DNA of 64,000 nucleotides. Origin: Candidatus Sericytochromatia bacterium (GTDB taxonomy: Bacteria > Cyanobacteriota > Sericytochromatia > S15B-MN24 > JAQBPE01). Under the pieces are notes generated by a model, which saw nothing but the letters and a program-made list of their open reading frames with translations, searched no databases and was not told where the DNA came from. Below, one piece after another: positions 54,059-62,020 of this stretch. Location of the stretch: positions 1-64,000 of the forward strand of contig JAYKJB010000005.1 of assembly GCA_035285325.1 (NCBI GenBank). Reading direction: 5' to 3'. The translations under genes and the position numbers were made by a program. Every line of letters starts with the position of its first letter. Positions within the stretch are counted from its first letter, which is position 1.

Positions 54059-55867
54059 TCAGTGGGTCTTGCCGCGGCTATCCACGAAGGCCTTGATGCC
54101 CGAGGAGATCGCCATGGCGGCCTTTTCCTGGTAAGCAGGATCTCTCAGGAGGGCCTCCTCTTGGGGGTTGGTCAGGTATCCGATCTCGACCAGAGCGGCG
54201 GGCATCCTGGTGTGATGGACCACGTAAAAGTTGTTCTTGCGCACGCCTCGGTCGGGCCGCTGAAGGGTCTTGACCAGCGATCGGTGAATCGATTGGGCCA
54301 GCGGATAGCTCGCATCATTGAAGTAGTAGGTTTCAATGCCATTGACCCCGGTCTGGCTGCCGAAGGAGTTGGCGTGAATGCTCACGTAGACGTTCGAGTC
54401 ATTGCGATTGGCCATCTCCACCCGCGGACGCAGCAGGATCTCCACGTCCCGCAGGCGGGTCATCTGCACGCTGATGCCCAGGGTTTCCAGCCTCTGAGCG
54501 ACCTTGCTGGCCACGGCCAGCGTGACATCCTTTTCGCGGGTGCCTTTGGCGCCGGAGGCCCCATGATCGGTGCCCCCGTGGCCCGGATCAAGCGTGACCC
54601 GTTCTTTACCGGTTCGCTGAAGGGCCAACGTCAGTCTGGTTTCCCCTGCGGACAAGCGAGTTTGGAATCGCACCGGTTGGTCGAGATCAATCGTGAGCTG
54701 GCTTTCTTCCGGCCCCACGGCGCGATGTCGCACCCGAGCGATCAGGCCGTTGTCGATATAGACGGAATCGCGCGGCAAGGCGATTCGCCCCCCTTTGAGC
54801 GTCAGGTAAAGGCGATCCTCGCCGGAGGCGCGCAGGCGATAGCGCAGGCGGGAGCCGGAGGTGAGCGTCAGCAGCCATTCTTCGCCGACCTTGCGTAGCA
54901 TCAGCGGGGCCTTGGGGTCCATCTCACTGATCCCAGGCAAGGGGGGCAGCGAACCCAGTTCCGTGCGACGCGGGGCCGGGGTCTCGAGCGATGTCCGCGA
55001 GAGAAGTGCCTCCGCCGGCGGGCGCAGGGGTGCCCCTTCCCTGGCAGCGCCCCCCCGTTGAGCAGCCCCCTCGTTTCGGGCATTGGCCGGCTCCTCCGGC
55101 TTGCGCCCGAGCAAGGGCTTGAGCAACCAGCCCTCCGCATGGGGCACGACATGGACGCTGGGGGGCCCCTGGAAGGTCACGTCCACCCGGGCGTCCGTGC
55201 CGGCCTGCGTCAGGGCGATTCGTTCGATCCCGGCGGACTGAATTTCAACCGACCCCAGGGCATTGGCGGCCAGGCGGGTGGCGGGGAATATCAGGCGGAG
55301 GCGGGAGCGATCGCCGCCGATGGGCCAGACGTGGCTCCAGTAGGGCCGGCGTCTCGACATCGACAGGAGAAAGCCATCCGGCCCCAACCGGCGCAGGCCG
55401 CGCAAATGAGAAGGCGCCGCCGGAAGGTCCAACACCGGCGCAGCCACGTGCGTATCGAGCGCGATGCGCAGGCCGTCGCGGGTCGGCTCGACCAGCGGGT
55501 CGATCGCCTGCACCAGGTCGAGCACGATCCGCACGGTGGAGGCATCCAGCTGGCCGAGCCGCACCCGCGTGACGCCTCGCCCCGGAACGCCGGGGATACG
55601 CAGCGAAGTGGCCGCCAGCGTGGTGTTGCGCAGGTCGATCACAAAACGTGGGGGGGCCTCCAGGCGCATCACGCGGGGCATCAACGGGCCGCTGCCGTCC
55701 ACGAGGTAGGCTGCCTGAGGGCGATCCCAACGAACCCCTCTCACGACGGCGGGTTCCTCTGCCAGCGCGGGGGAGGGCCACCACGTGGCTCCCGCCGCCA
55801 CGGCCAGGGCGAGCGAGGCTGCCCATCGAATCAGCTGGCGCGTCTTCGCGCGATGATCGGTCCGCAT
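54059..55867 (-). CDS. N-acetylmuramoyl-L-alanine amidase, AMIN plus Amidase_3
   Basis: Exported cell-wall hydrolase of 602 aa. A signal peptide (1-36) is followed by AMIN-like beta domains at about 41-145 and 155-250, a Pro/Ala linker (about 255-310), a third AMIN-like segment (320-418) and the Amidase_3 zinc domain (422-600). Zinc ligands are His430 (LDPGHGG), Glu445 (GTREKD) and His498 (VSIHANS), with catalytic Glu561 (LVEIGYLTN). It cleaves the bond between muramic acid and the stem peptide, probably at the septum. The start is 12 nt after the GerMN gene stop, so the two form an operon. Confidence 0.94.
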   Translation of the reverse strand: MRTDHRAKTRQLIRWAASLALAVAAGATWWPSPALAEEPAVVRGVRWDRPQAAYLVDGSGPLMPRVMRLEAPPRFVIDLRNTTLAATSLRIPGVPGRGVTRVRLGQLDASTVRIVLDLVQAIDPLVEPTRDGLRIALDTHVAAPVLDLPAAPSHLRGLRRLGPDGFLLSMSRRRPYWSHVWPIGGDRSRLRLIFPATRLAANALGSVEIQSAGIERIALTQAGTDARVDVTFQGPPSVHVVPHAEGWLLKPLLGRKPEEPANARNEGAAQRGGAAREGAPLRPPAEALLSRTSLETPAPRRTELGSLPPLPGISEMDPKAPLMLRKVGEEWLLTLTSGSRLRYRLRASGEDRLYLTLKGGRIALPRDSVYIDNGLIARVRHRAVGPEESQLTIDLDQPVRFQTRLSAGETRLTLALQRTGKERVTLDPGHGGTDHGASGAKGTREKDVTLAVASKVAQRLETLGISVQMTRLRDVEILLRPRVEMANRNDSNVYVSIHANSFGSQTGVNGIETYYFNDASYPLAQSIHRSLVKTLQRPDRGVRKNNFYVVHHTRMPAALVEIGYLTNPQEEALLRDPAYQEKAAMAISSGIKAFVDSRGKTH

Positions 55868-55879
55868 CGAGGCCGCCTT

Positions 55880-56818
55880 TCAAGGAGACGCGGCGGGGGC
55901 ACCCGGCGCGTCTTGCACATCGGCGCGGGTGAGCGGGCGGGACAGATCATACGGGCCGGCTTTCCCTCCCACGGGGGATTGATTCCGCGTGAAAGCCACC
56001 CGCTGAACATCCGGGAACTCCGTCAGGGTCAGCACGACCGCTCGCACCTCGATGGTTCGCAGCGTGGGCCCGGAAAACGATTCGCCACACTCCAACTGGA
56101 CGGTGCCATCGCGCAGGGAGCCCCAGCGCAGGTCCTCGGCCCGGCTGCGCAAGGGTGCGAGGAAGGCCGAGGCCTCCCGCCCCGGTCCCCGCAGCAGCTG
56201 GGCCAAGGCATCCCGTGGCGCGGTGCCGGTCTCCGAGAGCAGGTCTGTCTGAACCGGTATCAGGCTGTCTCCGGCCGGATTCGGCCACCAGAACTGTCCC
56301 TTGATCGGGCCTGGCGCCGCGTGGGCGGGCAGCTGATTGGCGACATCGGCAAGGGTCAGTGGGGCGGTCAGGTCGACGTGTTGGGAGGCATAGGGTTGCC
56401 CCTGCGCGTTCTGGAGGGCGATCTGCACGCGGCTGGCCCCGGGGGTGTTTTCCAGCAATGTGCGCACCACGGCCCCCAGTAAGAGCCGCTCGGCCGTGGA
56501 ACCCAGTGGCGCGGCCACCCGCAGTTGCACGTCCCATTGGGGCTCGTTGTAACGGACCGCGAGCAGGTCGACGCCTGAAGGAATCGGTGAGACTCCGGCG
56601 CCATCGAAGGTTTTGAGGGAATGGAAGACCGCACGCGCCCAGTCCTCTCGGCCGGCCGGAAGGCGCAGCGTCCGGCTCGTCGGGATCAGGGCCATGCCCT
56701 GGGCGTCGGCCTGATAGAGCCGAACCGAGCGGTCGGCCGTGGCCGAAAAGCCATACCAGACGAGCCCGGCCAATCCGAGCGAGCCGGCCAGAACCACGAC
56801 CAGGGTGCGAACGCGCAA
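55880..56818 (-). CDS. GerMN-domain membrane-anchored protein
   Basis: Protein of 312 aa with an N-terminal transmembrane helix (5-24) and two GerMN-like modules of about 110 residues (AGREDWARAVFHSLKTF... LLGAVVRTLLENTP; and TAPRDALAQLLRGPGREAS... VRAVVLTLTEFPDVQRVAFT). GerMN domains are known from spore germination proteins and lipoproteins but also occur in non-sporulating bacteria beside amidases. The TTG start has GAGGAAAG close upstream; the exact start is uncertain. Co-transcribed with the amidase that follows. Confidence 0.8.
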   Translation of the reverse strand: MRVRTLVVVLAGSLGLAGLVWYGFSATADRSVRLYQADAQGMALIPTSRTLRLPAGREDWARAVFHSLKTFDGAGVSPIPSGVDLLAVRYNEPQWDVQLRVAAPLGSTAERLLLGAVVRTLLENTPGASRVQIALQNAQGQPYASQHVDLTAPLTLADVANQLPAHAAPGPIKGQFWWPNPAGDSLIPVQTDLLSETGTAPRDALAQLLRGPGREASAFLAPLRSRAEDLRWGSLRDGTVQLECGESFSGPTLRTIEVRAVVLTLTEFPDVQRVAFTRNQSPVGGKAGPYDLSRPLTRADVQDAPGAPAASP

Positions 56819-56949
56819 TCTTTCCTCGAAAACCGATCAACGCAAGCCGGGAATGGGCTCATCGTAACATCTTCCCTCCCGCTTTCGCAGCCTCAGCTTC
56901 CCCTGCTTCCAGCTGCGCCGTTATACTGGTCGCGTCCCGGGGAGTCTGG

Positions 56950-57825
56950 ATGTCTTTGCGCTGCACCTTCTGTCTCATTGTCCTGTTCGCGGTTCTTCCG
57001 CGAGCAGCCTGGGGGGCGGTCGAAGAGCCTGATGCCGACCGCCAGCGTCGGATCGATGCCTTCCAGGACCGGCGTCTGATCATCGAGTCGGATGCGAAGG
57101 ACGCCAAGAACCCGTCCCCGAAGGACAAGTCCGCCAGCCCGGCCCCCTTGCAACTTCGGCAGGGCCCTGACCGGATCTTTCACGTCGACTTTGTGGAATT
57201 GATGGACGACCCGAGTCTGACCCGGGATTGGGAGTGGGAGCGCAACAAGGATTGGGCCTGGTGGCTGGGCAGTGGGTTGGTCGGCCTGCCGCTCGGAGGC
57301 TTGCTGTTCTACCAGAACTTTCGGGGTGAGGGCCCCTTGGCCCTGTTCTCCAGTGGCGGGGGGCAGGCCGTGTCGGGTGCGGCCGATTGGCGGAGCTTCA
57401 CGCTCAGCGTGACCGGTGCGGCCCTGTCGATGTTCGCCACCTATCAGCTGGGCCAATGGTTCGCCGAGACCCTCGATGTGAGCCATCCCGATCGGCTGGA
57501 GGCGCTCTCCATCACCCCGCGCGTGACGGAGTGGAACGAGCGGTTGGGCGAGCGGCTGAACCTCGACCCCAGCGAATGGCCATCCCCCCCCCCACCGCGC
57601 CCGAGCGCGACTCCCACGCCCTCACCCTCGCCCGGCGCCTCGCCGACAGGCGCCCCCACGGCCGCCCCGATGGTCGGTGGGCCCGATGCGAATCCCTATG
57701 GCACGGAGGTCCCTGTGATGCCGACGCCGCTGCCGCTGGCCTCCCCGGGCTCGCTGGTCCTGCCCTCGCCCGCTCCGAGCCCGCGGCCGACGGGGCGATC
57801 GCCTTTTTTTCGGGAGCTTCCCTAA
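56950..57825 (+). CDS. Exported membrane protein with Pro-rich tail, unknown function
   Basis: Protein of 291 aa: a signal peptide (1-22), a charged region, two hydrophobic segments (WWLGSGLVGLPLGGLLFYQ near 105 and FTLSVTGAALSMFATYQLG near 150), then a Pro/Ser/Thr-rich tail of about 80 residues (PSATPTPSPSPGASP...). I recognise no family. The stop overlaps that of the convergent alpha-mannosidase gene by 3 nt (57822-57824 with 57823-57825). Confidence 0.68.
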   Translation: MSLRCTFCLIVLFAVLPRAAWGAVEEPDADRQRRIDAFQDRRLIIESDAKDAKNPSPKDKSASPAPLQLRQGPDRIFHVDFVELMDDPSLTRDWEWERNKDWAWWLGSGLVGLPLGGLLFYQNFRGEGPLALFSSGGGQAVSGAADWRSFTLSVTGAALSMFATYQLGQWFAETLDVSHPDRLEALSITPRVTEWNERLGERLNLDPSEWPSPPPPRPSATPTPSPSPGASPTGAPTAAPMVGGPDANPYGTEVPVMPTPLPLASPGSLVLPSPAPSPRPTGRSPFFRELP

Positions 57826-60410
57826 ACGTCGGCGGGGCGCGCTACCAGCCAGGTTTTGATCGCGTAGGGGCCAAAGCTGACGTGGGTAGGGGCCGCTGGT
57901 TGGTCCGCGGTCAGGGGCGTCTCATCCAGGCGGGCTTCCCGCACGGGACCACAATCCTCCCGCCAGCTGGCCGCCGACTCGACCCGCTGGTCGAACGGAT
58001 TGTAGGCCCGCACGACCAGATGCTGCCCATCCTCACTGCGCTTGAGCGCGCTGAGCACGATCCGAGGATCTGCGAAGCGCACGAATGGTGAAAGCGACAG
58101 GCCCTGGTGGCCCAGCCAGGTGTGAATCGGATTGGCGAAGTGGTGGGCGGGCGCCAGCGCGTCAACGGTTCCTTGCCGCAGGGGAATCAGGGCATAGCGG
58201 AAGATCTGCTCACCGGGACACTGGGCCTCCGGCGTCTCGAAACGCGGCCCGGCACCACCGCCACGGGTTTGCAGGTCGTCGCGCGACAACCAGCCCACGG
58301 CCCGCAGCAAGGTGACGGCCAGGCTGCAATCCTCCTCCGTTCGTCTGACGCTCACCTCATGCAGGCCTTCGGTGGCGATCGCCAGCCCCTGGCCGCTGCT
58401 GCCCACCGCCGCACTGAACAGGCCGACCGGGAACTCGGGCATTACAGCCTCGTGGCCGGCTGCAACCGGCAGTGGTGACGGGGCGACATCGGGCCGAGGG
58501 AAGATTCCGAAGGCTCCCTCGCTGAAGACCTCGGCGTCTGCCTCGGGCACCGTGACAAACAGGCGCAGTCGATGGTCCTGATGGTGGTGAGCGAGGCGGC
58601 TTTCGACCTCGACCCGGTCAGGCCGGAGCCGGAACGTCGCGTGGATTTCGAGGGGCGCCACGGCCTCCCCTCGACCGCTGCGATCGGGGGCCAGGGCCAG
58701 GGGTACATCGGCCGCATAGCACACTTCCAGGCGATCGTCCCCCGGTGTCATCGAGGTGACCAGGCGCTGCCCGGTCAGAAGCAGGCTGACATGAAGGTCC
58801 TCGCGCGGGGGGCTGTGATTGTAAGAATCGCCGGCTTCCCCGTGGTCCTCCAAGCGATGGAGGCGCGCGTAGCGTCGGTTCGCTCGCTTGTCCAGGAGCA
58901 CCACGTCTCCATGCTCCACCGTCAGGCGGAAATGAGCATTCTCCAGTCCGACCTCGGCCACCTCTCCGCCGTTCACGACGAATTCCGTCGGAGAGGAGGC
59001 AGGCTCGACCTGCAGGCATTGACCGCCCCACGCCGGCAAGGAGGCCAGCACGGCCAGGCGATACCGACGCAGCGGATACCAGTCGGGCAAGATGTCGAGT
59101 TCTGCGGCAAACCCGGTGGTATCGCATTGGTCGAGCAGGTGGAAGGGAACCGCATGGCCCGTCTGGTCGCGCAGAATCAGGTGGTCAGGGGCCGGCTTCT
59201 CATCACTGCGTGGCCAATCGACCGTCACCTCCGTCCATTCCTCGCGGGCCCAGCCACTGGGATTGAACAGGCACACCTGGGGAGCCGCGACGGGCCGGCG
59301 CACCTGGTGACCCAACTCGGCCAGAAGTTCCTCGGCCATCTGTTCGACGGCATCAAAGCGCGGCAACATCTCCCGATGGACCTGGTCCACCGAACAGCCA
59401 CAGATCGAGTCGTGGGGATGATTCAGCATCAGGGTGCGCCAGGCGTGGCGCACAAAACGGAAGGGGCGTTCCGCCGCGCGTCCGGACCACCAGGCGTGGG
59501 CGGCCAAGGGTTCCACCAGACGCTCCAGCAGCCGCTGCCCGTGCGCATTGCGCTGCTTCAGGTAAACGCGGCTCGACAGCACCCCCGGCAGCATGTAGGC
59601 GATGCCCACCGGCGTGCGCAACTCCCCGTGCAATTCCGCCACAGCGGTCGTTCCCTCGAAGATTTCCGACAGCGAGGCGATGCGGAGGCGGAATGACGGC
59701 GAGGCGGCGGCAAGACGCTGCACCGTGGCATGCGTGTCGGGACGAGGCCCCATATGGTCTGCCCCGGAGAGCAACCAGGCCCGTTGGTGTCCCTGGAAAG
59801 CGTCCACGTAGGTGGTCAGTCGCGCCAGCCGCTGTTCGTCCGACAACGATTCGACCAGAGGGGTCTGATAGTACCCCTGCGGTAGCCAGGCTGCCTCGGT
59901 GCGCGTGCCGTCTGGCCCCACCCAGGCAAAGCGTGGGGCCGCCGGGTGGGCCCCCCGCCACACCACGGCATGCTGCAGGCCGAAGCCCGCGAGAATCTGG
60001 GGCATCTGGGCGATATGGCCAAACATGTCAGGCAAGTAACCGACGCCAAGGGCCTCGTGATTGACCCCCAATTCGCGTTCTGCCTCCCGGCCCATCAGCA
60101 GGTTGCGGATCAAGGCCTCTCCGCTGACCAGGAACTCGTCCACCAGCACGTACCACGGCCCGAAGGAGAATCGCCCGCTGCCGATGCCAGCGGCAATCTC
60201 ATCGCGACGCTCCGGACAGATGGCCAGGAAGTCATCCACCATCGCCGTTTGACCATCCAGCAAAAAATGCGGCAGGTCGCCGACCAAGACCCCCTCGATC
60301 GCCTCGACCAGGCGATAGCGGTAGCTTTCGAAAGGCCGATACCACTCCCGATCCCAGTGGGTGTGAGGAATGATCAACAGTTCGCCGGGGCGAGTCTCAG
60401 GGCATGACAC
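57822..60410 (-). CDS. Glycoside hydrolase family 38 alpha-mannosidase
   Basis: Large retaining exo-mannosidase-type enzyme of 862 aa. The zinc-binding start is PHTHWDREW (His16, His18, Asp20). The putative nucleophile is Asp128 in GYLPDMFGH. LNHPHDSICGCSVDQVHREM provides the second zinc-binding and substrate region. A long beta-sandwich C-terminal half follows. Close relatives include mannosylglycerate hydrolases, so the substrate is not settled. No signal peptide: probably cytoplasmic. The GTG at 60410 has GGAG 9 nt upstream; the longer upstream frame is unrelated and overlaps the divergent promoter. Confidence 0.92.
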   Translation of the reverse strand: MSCPETRPGELLIIPHTHWDREWYRPFESYRYRLVEAIEGVLVGDLPHFLLDGQTAMVDDFLAICPERRDEIAAGIGSGRFSFGPWYVLVDEFLVSGEALIRNLLMGREAERELGVNHEALGVGYLPDMFGHIAQMPQILAGFGLQHAVVWRGAHPAAPRFAWVGPDGTRTEAAWLPQGYYQTPLVESLSDEQRLARLTTYVDAFQGHQRAWLLSGADHMGPRPDTHATVQRLAAASPSFRLRIASLSEIFEGTTAVAELHGELRTPVGIAYMLPGVLSSRVYLKQRNAHGQRLLERLVEPLAAHAWWSGRAAERPFRFVRHAWRTLMLNHPHDSICGCSVDQVHREMLPRFDAVEQMAEELLAELGHQVRRPVAAPQVCLFNPSGWAREEWTEVTVDWPRSDEKPAPDHLILRDQTGHAVPFHLLDQCDTTGFAAELDILPDWYPLRRYRLAVLASLPAWGGQCLQVEPASSPTEFVVNGGEVAEVGLENAHFRLTVEHGDVVLLDKRANRRYARLHRLEDHGEAGDSYNHSPPREDLHVSLLLTGQRLVTSMTPGDDRLEVCYAADVPLALAPDRSGRGEAVAPLEIHATFRLRPDRVEVESRLAHHHQDHRLRLFVTVPEADAEVFSEGAFGIFPRPDVAPSPLPVAAGHEAVMPEFPVGLFSAAVGSSGQGLAIATEGLHEVSVRRTEEDCSLAVTLLRAVGWLSRDDLQTRGGGAGPRFETPEAQCPGEQIFRYALIPLRQGTVDALAPAHHFANPIHTWLGHQGLSLSPFVRFADPRIVLSALKRSEDGQHLVVRAYNPFDQRVESAASWREDCGPVREARLDETPLTADQPAAPTHVSFGPYAIKTWLVARPADV

Positions 60411-60528
60411 GACGGTTTCTCCGGGGAAGGACCGTGAGGGGCGGTCGCGCCGCCACCTGAAGGCCCCATGGTAGACTACAGACGCAGAAGCGCACGTGTC
60501 GATGCGCACCTTCAGGAGGATCACCGCG

Positions 60529-60867
60529 ATGACCTTGCCCAACGCCGAACGCGTCGGAGAATTGCAGCAAAGCGCCCAGCAACTGGCGAAGCAGGCGCTG
60601 GATACCGCGGAGCTGGGCCTGCGCCTGGTGCGCGCCCAGCTCGAACAAGCCACCGGCCAGCAATCCCCTCAGGTAGCTGCCTTTCAGCGCAACCTGCAAG
60701 ACAATGCCCTGGCCGCCGAAACCAAGGCCAAGGAACTGTTCACGCTGGCCACGCGTTTCATGAACGATCTGAACGACAAGTGGCAGCCTGGTCAGGCGGC
60801 TGCCGCCGCACCTGCGGAAGCAGCCGAAGAGGCGCCGCCGACCCGCACCAAGGTCGACATCGGCTAG
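60529..60867 (+). CDS. Small helical phasin-like protein, 112 aa
   Basis: Amphipathic helical protein (ERVGELQQSAQQLAKQALDTAELGLRLVRAQLEQATGQ... LFTLATRFMNDLNDKW) with an Ala/Glu/Pro-rich tail. The pattern resembles phasins and other surfactant-like helical proteins, but no signature settles it. The ATG at 60529 has AGGAGGATC upstream. Divergent from the mannosidase and convergent with the HD gene. Confidence 0.6.
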   Translation: MTLPNAERVGELQQSAQQLAKQALDTAELGLRLVRAQLEQATGQQSPQVAAFQRNLQDNALAAETKAKELFTLATRFMNDLNDKWQPGQAAAAAPAEAAEEAPPTRTKVDIG

Positions 60868-60873
60868 GTTCCT

Positions 60874-61389
60874 TCAACCCTCGTCGTCACTGGCTGACAG
60901 GTGCGTCAGCCAGTGCGAGAGTTCAGGGTCGGGCGCTTCCGGGGTGGCCACCTGCGCGTAGTGCTTCAGCAACTCCAGCGCGCGGGGACTGGTGCCGGCT
61001 TGCTCGGCGGCCGCAAACCCCAGGGCGTCATGCCAGCGGTAGATGTGCAGGCCGGCCCAGGGCGCGTGGGGATCAGGTTCACCTGCGGACTCCGCTTCGT
61101 CGGGCAGCCAGCGGTCCAGCACCACCCCGGCGCAACGCCAAAACAGGCCGTACCAGGCCGGTTTTCCGCAGTCGTGCAGCAAGGCGGCCTCCAGGACCCA
61201 GGCCGGTGCCTGCCGCCCAGCCAGCCGCGTGGCCACGCGTATCGCGTGGGCTCGATCCGGCCGCGACATCCCTTCAAACAGACGTCGTTGAGCCGGCGTC
61301 AAGCCTTTGCCAGCCCATTCTGCCGGCAACTCGGAGGCGGAGGGCCAGAGGTACCAGAAGACCTGGCGAATGCGCTTGAGCCCTCGCAT
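60874..61389 (-). CDS. HD-domain phosphohydrolase-like protein
   Basis: Protein of 171 aa with the HD signature: His in RPDRAHAIRVATRL and HDCGKP in LEAALLHDCGKPAWYG, and a later His in HIYRWHDALG. HD proteins hydrolyse phosphate esters or act as metal-binding sensors. The substrate is unknown. It lies 19 nt after the site-2 protease gene on the same strand, so it is likely in one unit with it and the CCA-adding enzyme. Confidence 0.82.
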   Translation of the reverse strand: MRGLKRIRQVFWYLWPSASELPAEWAGKGLTPAQRRLFEGMSRPDRAHAIRVATRLAGRQAPAWVLEAALLHDCGKPAWYGLFWRCAGVVLDRWLPDEAESAGEPDPHAPWAGLHIYRWHDALGFAAAEQAGTSPRALELLKHYAQVATPEAPDPELSHWLTHLSASDDEG

Positions 61390-61408
61390 CAATGCCGCAC
61401 CGCCGAAC

Positions 61409-62020
61409 CTAGACCAGCCACTGCATCCCACGCGCCGCCAGCGCATACAGCCAGCGCAGCGGGTTGTTCGCTCCGGGCAACAGCACCAGCACCAGCAGGG
61501 CCACCACGCCGTAGGGTAATAGCCGCTGAAACGCCGGCAGCCAGCGTCGAGGCAGGAGGCTTTCCAGCAGGTTGCCGCCATCGAGCGGGGGAATTGGAAG
61601 CAGATTGAAGACCATCAGCATGAGGTTCAGCGAGAACAGGACCTCGAACCACGTGCTGGCCCCTGCTGGCATCCCGGAAAGGTGAGTCAGCGCCAGCAGC
61701 GCGGCCCAGGCCAAGAGGAAATTGGCGAAGGGGCCGGCCGCCGAGACCAGAAAGGAGCCCAGGCGCGGCCAGCGCAGCTGATTGGGATCGAACGGCACCG
61801 GCTTGGCCCAGCCGAAGCCCGCCAGCAGGATGAACAGGGTGCCGAAAAAGTCCAGGTGAACGAACGGGTTGACCGTGACCCGCCCCGCGTCCCGCGCGGT
61901 GGAGTCACCCAGCCACGTCGCGGTGAGGGCATGTCCGAACTCGTGCAGCGTGATCGAAACGATAAACAGCGGAATCAGCACCGCCAGAAAGACGGGGTCG
62001 TTGACGTGGTTGAAAATCAT
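61409..62020 (-). CDS. Site-2 protease family (peptidase M50) membrane metalloprotease
   Basis: Membrane protein of 203 aa. The zinc motif HEFGH is at residues 26-30 in the first hydrophobic segment (VSITLHEFGHALTATW). The second active-site motif is NLLPIPPLDGGNLLESLLP. No PDZ domain. Proteins of this compact type cut within the membrane; the substrate is unknown. The ATG at 62020 overlaps the CCA-adding enzyme stop (ATGA), so translation is coupled. Confidence 0.92.
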   Translation of the reverse strand: MIFNHVNDPVFLAVLIPLFIVSITLHEFGHALTATWLGDSTARDAGRVTVNPFVHLDFFGTLFILLAGFGWAKPVPFDPNQLRWPRLGSFLVSAAGPFANFLLAWAALLALTHLSGMPAGASTWFEVLFSLNLMLMVFNLLPIPPLDGGNLLESLLPRRWLPAFQRLLPYGVVALLVLVLLPGANNPLRWLYALAARGMQWLV

